Shown here one piece after another: positions 50,601 through 60,828 of a DNA stretch of 64,000 nt. Both the position numbers and the translations under genes were made by a program. Position 1 is the stretch's first letter, and each line of letters begins with the position of its first letter. The notes beneath the pieces were generated by a model, which saw only the letters and a program-made list of their open reading frames with translations, was not told where the DNA came from and searched no databases. The stretch lies in NCBI GenBank assembly GCA_032717465.1, contig CM064670.1, positions 14,476,431-14,540,430 on the forward strand. The letters are read 5' to 3'. The stretch is from Coenobita brevimanus. Lineage: Eukaryota > Arthropoda > Malacostraca > Decapoda > Coenobitidae.

Positions 50601-53150
50601 GTTAAAATCATCAATAATCAGCAATTATTTTTACCCAGCAACACCAAACAGCATCAGCACCAAACTGAACTATTCTTAGTAAATTCATCATCATCATCAT
50701 CAAAGCCCTATTTCCCATTACTAACATGATGGGTTGGGTATAAAAACAATGTAAAGAAAAAAAAAAAACTGGAGGATATGGTACATCCCTTCCCTCATCA
50801 CTCAGGCCTTTAAAACTATCCTACACAAATTGTTCTTTATTGTAAATTTTTATCACCTGTACTGTATATGTAATATATTGTCTGTATCTGTATAATGTCT
50901 GTAAAGTATAGTCTGTGTAACTGTACTGTCCTGCCCTCACACCATTATAATATAATCAGCTTGTCTACAATGTGGCTAAATCATCAGTAGCTTGAACCGT
51001 GTCACTGGAATGTGCATTGTGCGAAATACACAGTCTATAAGAAAAGTGCATTGCAGTATTGTTAGGATCCTCCCCAGCCACCCCTAATGACTCCCAGGAC
51101 TGCCCTGACCACCTCAAATTGGTCTTAAATGAACCAAACAATGATAAACACAATGAAAAAGATGCTGTATGTAACATGAAGTGTGGTGGCAAACACCATC
51201 ACCCAACAAAATTACCCAAACCACACCATCACTCACCCTCATCCTACACCTCCACCCATGCCAACACCCACATCATCACCCCACACCATCAACCACACCA
51301 CAACATCACCCAAAAACAGTGAGCCTCTGAGCTGTCATGTGGCATGTGCTGTGGGAGATGCATTTGTAAAGCGAAAGACAATGCTACATTTGAGCCTACG
51401 GCCCACACTGTCATGGATATAACCATGTTGCAGTAGTTATGAGAAACTAAGTGCCTTCTGCACTGTATATAATTAAAGCTATGGGAGGATGTATTATAGG
51501 TGAGTTGACTGTACCGTACTATATACTGTCCACATGAACTTGTGAAATTGCTCTCTCTCCATCTTGAAGGCTGAGGCACAGCAAAAAATTAACACTTGAC
51601 TATGATACTAGCTGCAAGCAGTACAGCATTATAGACAGGATGAAAAACCTTAGTACTGGAAAATAAACTACAAAAGGACAAAAATCTCCACCAAGCTAAG
51701 GTGGCATCCACACCAAGGTCTCATTATGTGCTGCCTTTTCTGTTCATATTGTTACCTCTTCACTCAGTAACAGAAATACTGTACTGGCTAACTAAATTCT
51801 CGCTGGTGTGTAACAGACCTACAATTGCCAGTTCTCCCAATTTACAGCACCAGACGTATTGAACAAGTTGTGACCTTTTGGAACACATCCCTGACACATA
51901 ACAAAGGCCATCTGTAGCCTCATTGTCACTATCATTGCCATTAGTATCCTCACTTACCACCTGTATCCTCATTACCACCTGCATCATGACCACTTGTATT
52001 CTCATTACCAACTGTATTCTAATTACCACCCGCATCCTCATTATCACTTGAATTATTACCAGCTGTACCTTCATTACCACTAGTATCCTATTTACCACTT
52101 GTATCTTCAGTCCTCATTACCATTTGTATCATTACCACCTGTACCCTCATTACAAGTCGGGGATGTGTTCTACAGTATCACATTTAACATTCTGTACAAC
52201 AGCAGCTGTAAATTACAAGCAAATGTGGTGGTACCTCAGACTGCCACCACTGGCAGGGTAGGGCTGGTGGTTCAAGGCTTTCCTGGTTGTCATCAAGCAA
52301 CTGTGCTGGTATTGGCTACTGCACCCACAAATCATGCTTGTCAGCAGAGAAGTGAGGGGTCTGGTCTTATACAGCACAACCTCGTTATCCGATCTCCCAG
52401 TAATTGATAAATTACTCTAACAATGTGAAATAAGTTAGAATCATCTTCCTGTATCCAATGCATTGCTCCTGCTATAACGATGATGCTGGCAGATGAAAAG
52501 CCTGTTGAGCACACTGACACAAGCCATCCATCACCTGTTGGAGCCAAGATGGCTGTCGATGCTTACATGCACAGAAACCCATTCCAATGCTTCTGCGCAA
52601 GCCCTGAAACTCTCACTGCTCCTTCGAACAGCTGGGGTGCTCTATCCCCCACTCTTGCTCTCTCTCTCTCTCTCTCCTATGCCCTGAAGTAGTGATCGCA
52701 TCTACTGTTCATTGCATTGTGTCATTCTCTCAATCCCCTAGGTATTATCACATGTCCCCTGCAATCATTTACGTGAAGTGCTAATGATCAAAAGACATAT
52801 CTGTGTATTCTTTAAAGTGGATCTTGTTGACTTTGAGTGAAGCAACAGAAAATGAAATAACTGGCCGAAGTGTTACCCCTTGTGGAAAGCATGGTGCTCA
52901 GGGCATTGCCCATTGAGAAGGGAAAATAAAACGTCCATGGAAGAATACCACTCTTAGTGAAGCCAGATATGCAACATGGGGCAAAATAAAGGCAGCCAGA
53001 GCACTAGAAGCATTGCTGACATGCTACAGATTCCCCAATCAACCATCTCTGCAATCATCAAGTGGTCTACTGATGTGTCAGCTGCAGGGCAACAGGTGTC
53101 CTCCCTAAATGCTAAGAGGATCATGTGGGCAAGGGACACCAATACACTCA
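50601..53150. other. no gene identified; minisatellite and low-complexity tracts
   Basis: Contains a short (ATC)n tract (about 50684-50702), a CA/CAT-rich patch at 51185-51310, a degenerate minisatellite (51910-52155) and a (CT)n run (about 52658-52676). Near 52368, ACAGCACAACCTCGTTATCC resembles a pogo-type end but has no partner. At about 52990-53060 one frame reads TRSIADMLQIPQSTISAIIK, a possible HTH relic of a Tc1-like transposase, too short to call. Confidence 0.4.
51910..52155. repeat. degenerate ~15-18-bp minisatellite
   Basis: Imperfect units built around CATTACCACCTGTATCCT (for example ATTACCACCTGCATC, ATTACCACCCGCATC, ATTACCACTAGTATC) run for ~240 bp with variable spacing. No coding role is evident. 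Confidence 0.65.
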
Positions 53151-53187
53151 AGGCCCATCCTTCCTCTCAACTCTTCAGTTGTAATCT

Positions 53188-53430
53188 TAGTCCCCTAGGC
53201 CTTGCATTCATGGACACAGTACACACCCATCTAATCACTGTCATTTCTATATGTCTGGCTCTATGAATATCCACTTCTTTTATTGTCCATGTCTCACTAC
53301 CATACCACCTTCATGGACACAGAACACAACCATCTAATCATTGTCATCTCTGTATGTCTGAGTCTATGAACATCCTCTTAAATTACTGCCCATGTCTCAC
53401 TACCATACCGCATTACACTCCTAATACATG
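53188..53430 (-). pseudogene. LINE F fragment, tandemly duplicated
   Basis: On the minus strand each of two ~117-bp units (53306-53425 and 53188-53304) encodes a version of YGSETWAV, HRLRHTEMTMIRWLCSVSM, the post-RT region of the LINE also seen at 3190-3790. Stops occur inside the units. Both copies of this family in the window carry tandem duplications, though with different boundaries. Confidence 0.55.
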
Positions 53431-53468
53431 CCACATACAAGCATCCCTTCGCACGGAGGAAGAGCTCT

Positions 53469-53945
53469 CTCCATCCATCCATCATCCAATCCTATGTCGC
53501 CCCATGGGGAGCGTAGGAGCCTGGGGCTAGGCAAGTTGGGCCTGACATTTAAGATTAGAGTGACCAGCTTCACTCATCCCTAAGTGGCATAACGTGAGCT
53601 ATAAACCCTAACCACCCCTTAGATATACACCTACACAGGCTCAATCTGATTGGAGCACCTTAATTACCCACTAAACCACCAGGTGCCATAATTTGGTTAC
53701 ATGGTTACCACCCAGCATAGTAAATGGTTTCCTGGTGTACAGGAAACCATTTTGCTTTTCAATCAGTGTAGAGTCACCCATAGGCAGAAGGAAGAGGAAA
53801 TAATGAAGGAAAAAAATACAGAGGAGGGAGTGTAAAGTCACCCGAAGGCATAAGGAAGAGGAAAGAATGAAGGAAAGAAAGACAGAAGAGGAAGGAAGGA
53901 TGAAAGGAATGAGCAAACACCCAAAGCAGCACTACACTACGTGAG
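53469..53945 (-). mobile_element. composite SINE (head module + tRNA-like SINE)
   Basis: Minus strand. Its 3' end is the (CCAT)n block at 53469, followed on the plus strand by ATCCAATCCTATGTCGCCCC. B-box- and A-box-like sites lie in the middle (GGATATAA-like near 53620, TAAACCACCAGG near 53675). The hairpin is at 53722-53752 and the head ends near GCAGCACTACACTACGTGAG. No clear target duplication. Confidence 0.7.
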
Positions 53946-54647
53946 CTCTGTCAGTGTCATGAAAGGCAAAAGCTTACTGAACTTCCTCCAGCCACTCCTT
54001 ACCCTGGCCACAGAAATAGCTTCAGCTCCACCTCCAGCACATACCATGTCCCTTAAATAAAAAAAACTCCTCTACACACTCAAGAGAATCACCAGCAAGA
54101 TCAATCCCTTCACCCCTGACAATCTCAACATGCACTCCCTGTCAAACCACATGTCGGGCTTGCAACGATCATGTAGTTGCTGCCCACCCAAATACCGCTG
54201 CTCCTGACGTCATCTCCACCTCTTACTCACACGGCCCCTTCAGACCAAGGCCTGGGTCGAGTGAGAGTAGAGAGGGAGAGAAGGAAGGTGGAGAAAGGAG
54301 GAGTGAAGAAGAAGACGGATGTGGGGCAGACACATATGGAGCGTGGAACGATAGGACAATGGATCGCAAATGTCAGAAGTTCCTGAAAGCAGCGTATAAA
54401 ACACTACGACATAAGAATGGTGCTGAGGTTTTGGCATGTGCCCAGCAGGAGTGGAAAAGAGCACAGGGAACTGGGAGACAGCGAGGGCTGAAGAGAACTG
54501 CAGAGGAAAGGGAAGATGAAATACAAGAATAAATGAAGTGAATAACGGAGTGATGGGAGAAGGAGGGTGAATATGTAAGGAGGGTGACTATGTAAGAGGC
54601 AAAAAACACCCAGGACGCACATTAATAATAGCTCTTGAGGGGCCAGG
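53946..54647. other. no gene identified
   Basis: Mixed sequence with some open plus-strand stretches (for example 54177-54386, Arg/Lys/Glu-rich) and minus-strand shadows, but no recognisable domain, splice-flanked exon or repeat. It could be the outer flank of the LTR element, whose exact start is unsure. Confidence 0.35.
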
Positions 54648-55604
54648 GTGTAGAGGCTAATGTACTCGGAGTTCCCTGGGGGTCCCGGGGGTGGTTGTCA
54701 TCTGTGAAATCTCCACCCATAGTGGTGTGCCAGTGAGTGAGAACAACGGGTGTATACTGGGATGGAGTATGGTGTATTAGTGACTCAATATCCGTATGGA
54801 GGTGTATATAAGCACGCTCATGAAAGAGTTGGGGCTAGAGTAGGTTTGGCAGTCAGACAGAATTGTCTTGCGTCCAGCTGGGACAGACGGGCAGAACAGA
54901 GACGACCATAGGCTTCGCGGTACTGGTGAGTAGAAGTAGTTGAAGAATAGTCTTGCAGGAGAGTAACACAAGGTGAATAAGTGCAGTTAGAGTAAAGTAA
55001 AGTACCGGCAGTCTCTACTCGGAAAAAACAGCAATATTATTTGATGCATATGTTCCAGGTCGTGGCGAATATTAATAAAGTAGTAGAATTAGCTTAGAGT
55101 AAGACTTATAACATTTAAGTGGACCTTTATCACTCACAGATGGTTGTCTAGTCTCTTGAATAAGTAGACTGAAGTCATATATGGCTATCAAGTTAAGTAC
55201 TTAGTTGCTGTCAAGTCATAAATATGCGATTGAGACTTCCCTTGTGTCGAGATGAGACTCAGGATATTAAATTAATGTTATAGCTGTGTCACTTGTTTCT
55301 GAAGTAGTGTAAATACTCTGTAACAGATTGTTAAAAATTAAAGTAAAAACTGTTTTTGTGTTTTGTAACCTTAGTGTGGAACTGTTAATTTTTGGAAATC
55401 CAGGAGGGAGTCTGGGGAAGAAAGGGGTATTTAATATCTTGTCGTAACCTACAAGGTTGTAGGCCTCCTCTGGGCTTGTCTCCACACTCTCCGCTGCTAC
55501 TGTCACACGCTACCAACTACTCATTAGTGGCAGCCGTTCACCATACTTGGCGAGACTGAGTGCAAAGCATACCAAGGGTTATGAAGAGAGTGCAGGATAT
55601 GACA
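54648..55604 (+). repeat. probable 5' LTR (left boundary uncertain)
   Basis: Ends ...ATGACA at 55604, just before a primer-binding-site candidate. TATATAAG lies at 54805-54812, with an AGTCAGA start-like motif ~40 bp on and AATAAA at 55074-55079. The 5' edge could be any TGT between 54648 and 54700; the second LTR, needed to fix it, lies outside the window. Confidence 0.5.
54805..54812 (+). promoter_or_regulatory. TATA box of the Gypsy LTR
   Basis: TATATAAG, followed after ~40 bp by GGCAGTCAGACAG, which could serve as an initiator. Inferred from position within the LTR-like region. Confidence 0.5.
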
Positions 55605-55605
55605 T

Positions 55606-55622
55606 TGGTGGCAAGCGGTAAC
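55606..55622 (+). promoter_or_regulatory. candidate tRNA primer-binding site
   Basis: TGGTGGCAAGCGGTAAC begins two bases after the ACA that may end the LTR and ~70 bp before the gag ATG. Beginning with TGG (complement of tRNA CCA) is required for a PBS. The tRNA is not identified. A weaker alternative is TGGCAGCCG at 55528. Confidence 0.4.
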
Positions 55623-55694
55623 GATAATTATAATTTTGTTAGCTTTTCAACTATAATATAAACGAATCCACACCTGAGGCTTGAAACATATTGT

Positions 55695-57612
55695 ATGGAC
55701 TTTGGAGAGTCTAGTAGTAACTCTAGTTCTTACAGTGGTTCAGACGAAATCTCCTTTGCTCATTACTTTGATTCAGATACAGATTCAGTCGAAGTATTGT
55801 TCGAAATGGCTGAGGCAGCAGCTGCAGCAGGGATCGCTACCTTGTCCGACCAACTATCGCAGGCGATTTCCGATAATGCTAAGATGCTGTCTACCGCGTT
55901 AAAGGGTTAAAATGCTTTGCGGCAAGTAGAACTGTCACATTACCTGAATATCCTGGAGTCACCTTAGAAACAAACCTTAGCAAATGGCTGCAGGACATCA
56001 AGAGAAAGACTACGAGACCTAGGTGGACTACTGCCGGTCGCTTTGATGAGGTCCAGGAGTACACTCTAGGTGGGATACATGACAGCATTGAGGACCTTAT
56101 TGTCCGGTCCAATGATGATTGGAACTGGTTTAAGTCTATTCTCACAATGCTGCTGTCCCCAGAGGAAACTCTCCAACCTGCATTTCATGCATTAAAACAT
56201 GCGTGTCGTAACCCTGGCGAACGGTTGGTTGAATATTGGCTGCAATTGACTAGTATAGCTTAACGCATTGGAGCTCTGCAGCCTAGGTACTATGACTGTT
56301 CCTTATATCATGCTTTAGACAACTTTCTCGACGTATTCCCTGCCCAATATAGAGCAACACTTGACCAACAAGAGTTTACAGGCCCCGTCGATGCCCTTGA
56401 TAAAGTTGTGAGTAGAGCCACTGAGTGAGCGCAATGAAGTCACTCCCCGTTGGCGGATGTAAATATAACAAAAGAAAAGAGAAGAGATGTAGTTGCACAT
56501 GTAAATCTCGAGTCAAAAGAAGTCCATCCATCCATCATCCAATCCTACACTGCCCCATGAGGAACGTAGGAGCCCGGGGCTAGGCAGTTGGTCCCGACAT
56601 TTAAGATGACAGTGACTAGCCTCACTCATCCCTAAGTGGTATTACATGAGCAATCAACCCCAACCACCCCTTGGATATAAACCTTCACCGGCTCAATCCG
56701 ATTGGAGCGCAATAATTACCCACTAAAACCACCAGGCGCCAAAATCTGGTTATATGGTTACCACCCAGCGTAGTAAATGCTTTCCTGGTGTACAGGAAAC
56801 CATTTGGCTTGTCACTCAGTGTAAAGTCACCCGTAGGCAGAAGGACAAGGAAAGAATGAAGGAAAGAAAGACAGAAGAGAAAGGAAGGAATGCATGGAGA
56901 GGAAAGGGCAGACACCCAAGAGCAGCACTACATCAAGTGAGTGGATGGTAAGCACCCCCGAAGTCAAAGTTCCAAAAGAAAAAACAGACACTGGGAAATC
57001 CACGGTGGATTGCCCAGCAAACTGTAATAGGTGCGGTGAGGCGGGCCATCGAGCACGTACCTGTCATGCTCCTAACCCACTTTCGAGAGGCCAATACCAT
57101 AAGTTAACACCGGAAGAACGAAAGAAATTCCGTTGCTTCTGCTGTGGCAGACAAGGGCACTTGGCGAAACACTGTTTTGCTAAAGTAGAACACCCAGGTC
57201 AAAGACCATGGTGTGATCACTGTAAAAATAGAACTCATTATAATGACCAATGTTCGGCACGTCCTAAGGAAAAAAAAAAAAAAAAAGAAGACCAACTAAA
57301 AATCATGATCTTGGGGAATGGGATGGACCTGGTGATGGTTATGGGAGCGTGTGGTGAAATGAGGGATTGTCCCATGCTCTTGGATACTAGAGCATGTCGA
57401 TCGCTCATTAACAAAGGAACCTATGAGAATTTGGGTGAGAGCAAGTCTGAGCTCAGACCGTATCAAGGACGGAGGTTCGTATCTGCAAGTGGTAATGAGC
57501 GTGAGGTGGTAGGAGTGATTAACCTGCCTTCAGGGTTGGCTGGTCGCACCTACGAGAGTGAATTAATAGTGGTGAGGAACTTACCATGTACTATTTCAGT
57601 GATTCTAGGTTC
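55695..57612 (+). pseudogene. Gypsy gag-protease region, broken
   Basis: ATG at 55695 (MDFGESSSNSSSYSGSDEI). Capsid-like text continues to a stop at 55908. A shifted frame carries WLQDIKRKTTRPRW, GGIHDSIEDLIVRSNDDWNW and NPGERLVEYWLQLTSIA, with stops near 56263 and 56427. After the SINE, one open frame holds three CX2CX4HX4C knuckles (CNRCGEAGHRARTC, CFCCGRQGHLAKHC, CDHCKNRTHYNDQC). An aspartic protease then starts PMLLDTRACRSLI (DTG changed to DTR) and ends near VILGSDF, where the LINE inserted. Gag would package the RNA and the protease would process the polyprotein; the DTR change should disable it. Confidence 0.8.
56525..56959 (-). mobile_element. composite SINE inserted in Gypsy gag
   Basis: Target duplication GAAGTC at 56519-56524 and 56960-56965. 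Minus-strand copy with (GGAT)n tail at 56525, tRNA-like half, hairpin at 56775-56805 (one mismatch) and head ending at GTGGATGGTAAGCACCCCC (56959). Because both ends are defined by the duplication, this copy gives the family's natural limits, ~435 bp. Confidence 0.82.
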
Positions 57613-57625
57613 CGATTTTATTTTC

Positions 57626-60600
57626 TATCTATCTATTGCCAGATGCCTCAATCCCGTTTGGGGTGGCCACAAACAAATCGCCTCCAAGTTGCCCTGTCCC
57701 CCGCCATTTCACTGCCCTGCTCCCAACTCACACACCCCTCTCTCATATACCTCTCCACCCCATCCCTCCATCACATCCTCGGCCTCCCCCTCCCCCTCCC
57801 TCTTCCCCCCTCCACCTCACTCACATACACTCTCTTCGTCAGTCTTTCACCTCCATCCTCTCCACATGGCCAAACCACCTCAGTGTGTTCCTCATACCGC
57901 TTCCTGTCACATCCACATCCACACCACGACGCTCTTTTATATCCTCATTCGTCAGCCTGTCTCTCCATGTGACTCCACAGGCTCCTCTTAAATAACTCAT
58001 TTCCACTGCTCTCACTCTTGACTTGTGTCCTTCCAACAACGTCCAAGCTTCACTTCCGTACGTTAGAGTTGGTATCACAATACTGTCATGTAGTAACTTT
58101 TTCACTTCCATGCTCACTTCCCTGTTTCTTATCACTGCTTTCAAAGAACCAGCAACCTTTCTTCCCTGCTGTACCCTTTCACGCACTTCACCCTCCAAAC
58201 CTCCATCCTTACTCATCACACTACCCAAGTACTTAAACGTACTCACATTTTCCAATTCCTCACCATCCAACCTCGCTGTACATCACTGACTTCACCTCTC
58301 TCAAAGACCATCACTTTACTCTTCCCTACATTCACCTTTAGATTCCGTTTCTTACACACTCTCCCAAACTCATCCATCAAGCCTTGCAGCTCCCCTTCGT
58401 CTTCACTCAACAACACAGTATCATCTGCAAACAACAGTACAGGGAGTTTCCAAACACTACCCTCTCTCACCAGGGCCACTCCAACATCCACTACCCTACC
58501 TTGTACCTCTTTTATTACCCCATCCATGTACAGATTGAACAACCATGGAGACATGACACATCCCTGTTCCAACCCAACTTTCAAAGAGAAAAATTCACTT
58601 AGTTCACCATCCACACGCACTGCAGCCTTCGCACCATCGTACATACTCTTCACAGCATTCAACAACTTCCCACCTACTCCATATATTCTTAACACTTTCC
58701 ACAATCCTTGTCTATCCACCCTGTCATATGGTTTCTCCAAATCCATGAAAGCCGCATACAACTTCTTTCCCTTCTCTAGAAACTTTTCCACTAAAGATCT
58801 AAGAATGAATATCTGATCTACACAACCTCTTCCCTTCCTAAAGCCTCCCTGTTCTTCTCCAACTAATTCCTCTGTTCTTTCTCTAACTCTGTCAATAAGT
58901 ATCCTACCATACACTTTTCCTATTATACTAGGAAGACAAATGCCCCTATGATTACCACACATTTCTTTTTCCCCTTTTCCTTTGTACAAGGGAATAATTA
59001 TACCTGACTTCCAATCCTCTGGGACTCTACCTTCCTCCCAGGCCAATCTGCACATCTTCCACATCCATTCTACTACTATCTCTCCCCCATGCTTCAGCAT
59101 TTCACCACACACTCCATCAATTCCTGGGGCTTTCCCCAAGTTAACTTTCTTCATTGCTTCCACAACTTCTATCCTACTGATTTCTTCCTGTCTTCTCACC
59201 TCCCTCCTTCTCCCAGCCATTCCCCAGCCACTTATACTCGCATTACTTCCATCCTCTATGTTCAAGAATTCCTTAAAGTGTTCTCTCCATCTGCTCACTT
59301 TTTCTTCCTTCTCCACTAGTAATCTACTATTTTTATCTTTCACACCCCTGCTAACTTCACTTCCACCCTGTCTTACTCTTTTCACCTCTTTCCAGAACAT
59401 TTTCTTACAGTCCCTCCACTTTACACTCAAATTCCTTCCAAATTCCTCATCCACTCTCTTCATACTCTCTCTTACTAATCTTTTCACCTCTCTCTTTCTT
59501 TCTACATATAACTTTCTCTTCCGCCTCTCAACTTCTTCCACGCCCCTATTTCTCATCCATTCATTGTATGCTTTCTTCTTTTGTGCCACAGCCTGTCTCA
59601 CCTCTTCAGTCCACCATGTTGTTCCTTGCACCCCCCTCCGTCTTCTCTTCCTTCCACACACCACATCACATGCTGCACATATTTCTTCTGTAAATATCCT
59701 ACACACACCTTCCACGTCTCCCATCTGCTCCAATTCATATTTGCCCAATCGTTCCTCCACTTCTCTCTTATACTCTGCCTTTTTTCTCATCCTCTTGTAA
59801 CCTTTCAACTCTCCTTGCAACTACTCCTTCCTCTCGTCTTTCCCTTCTTCTATTCCTCCATCTTACTTGAATTCTAATTCTGGCCACCACCAAGTAGTGG
59901 TCAGAAAGTCCACTCCCCCAACCTCTATGAGCTCTTGCATCCATTACACATCTTTGCATCCTTTCATCCACACACACATAATCAATCATTGCCTTCCTTT
60001 CATTCAGTACACCACCCACCCTTCTCATTACTCGCCATGTATACCTGTGGATCATTTTATGCCTGAAGAGGGTACTGGCTATTACCAACCCCCTCCCAGC
60101 ACAAATGTCCACTAATGCACTCCCATTCTCATCTATTTCAGCAGGCACACCCCACTCACCAACTATTCCATCCACCTTCACATTCCCAACTTTACCATTC
60201 ATATCACCGATCAAAAACACTCTCTCATTCCTTACAAACTTTTCCATGCACACTTCTACATTTGTCCAGAACTCTTCTCTCACTCTTCTAGCACGATCTT
60301 GCATTGGCGCATACACACACACAATCGCCCACATTTGTATTCCAACTTTCAACTTTACCCACACAATCCTTGACCCAGCTGATCCATACTGTCTTATGCT
60401 CTTCTTTCACCTTTTACTCACAACTATACATACTCCTTCCTTTGCCCTCTCATTCTCACCTACTCCTGCACATATACCCCATCCATACTCCCATTCTCTC
60501 ACACCTTCTCCTCTCCATTTTGTTTCAGTTATTCCACATACATCCACTTTCGCACCCTCAAGCACCTGGACAATCTCTCTCTCTTTCACCTCATCATTCG

Positions 60601-60817
60601 CTCCCCTTACATTCCACGTTCCGATAACCATGTCCTTTGTCCGGTCCTTGGTCGTCATCGTTTGGTCAGTCCTTGTCCGAGGCTTATTGTTTGTTTTTTT
60701 GGTTAGCTGTTTTCCGGGAAGGGGCACTAACCCTCCGCCAACCCTTTTAGTCGCCTTTTACGACAAGCAGGGATACTGGGGGAGTATTCTTGAAAACCCC
60801 CCCTACCCCCAGGGGGT
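57626..60817 (-). mobile_element. RTE-like LINE family B, near full length, inserted in Gypsy pol
   Basis: An 11-bp target duplication ATTTTATTTTC lies at 57615-57625 and 60818-60828. The element is 3192 bp on the minus strand. The 5' UTR (60640-60817) includes GGGTTGGCGGAGGGTTAGTG and CGTAAAAGGCGACTAAAAGG, and the 3' end is GGCATCTGGCAATAGATAG. This is the reference copy for family B in this window. Its insertion post-dates the Gypsy element. Confidence 0.93.
57839..60640 (-). pseudogene. LINE B endonuclease-RT, nearly complete, three frame breaks
   Basis: Minus-strand order: APE endonuclease beginning MVIGTWNVRGANDEVKE, with CGITETKW (60407-60640), then CVYAP, LIGDMNGKVG, MIDYVCVDERM and GLSDHYLVVARI (59768-60364); a basic linker with GVQGTTWWTEEVRQAVAQKK; RT with GKAPGIDGVCGEML, PLYKGKGEKEMCGNHRGICL, EEQGGFRKGRGCVDQI, LEKPYDRVDRQGLWKV (A to P in the conserved EKAYD), GLEQGCVMSPWLFNLYMDGV and LLFADDTVLL (58243-59820). 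Then NVSTFKYLGSVMSKDG, TYGSEAWTLLE and LRWFGHVERME (57839-58270). Breaks lie near 60400, 59800 and 58260. All endonuclease catalytic motifs and the RT FADD box are intact. Confidence 0.87.
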
Positions 60818-60828
60818 ATTTTATTTTC

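Noticed and set aside
51930..52150. CRISPR-like regularly spaced repeats
   Set aside because: The units are short, degenerate and contiguous with no conserved spacing, in a eukaryotic context. It is a minisatellite.
52368..52400. A pogo/Tigger terminus (CAGCACAACCTCGTTATCC)
   Set aside because: It resembles such ends but no inverted partner or TA duplication was found within several kilobases.
52990..53070. A Tc1-like transposase HTH (TRSIADMLQIPQSTISAIIK)
   Set aside because: Only one short segment fits. No catalytic residues or inverted repeats are seen around it, so it was noted but not called.
58982..59800. A 272-codon plus-strand frame as a gene
   Set aside because: It is the antisense shadow of the LINE B reverse transcriptase on the minus strand, and its Ser/Thr/Pro/Leu-rich composition is typical of such shadows. 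Similar frames at 24901-25617 and 22011-22628 were rejected for the same reason.
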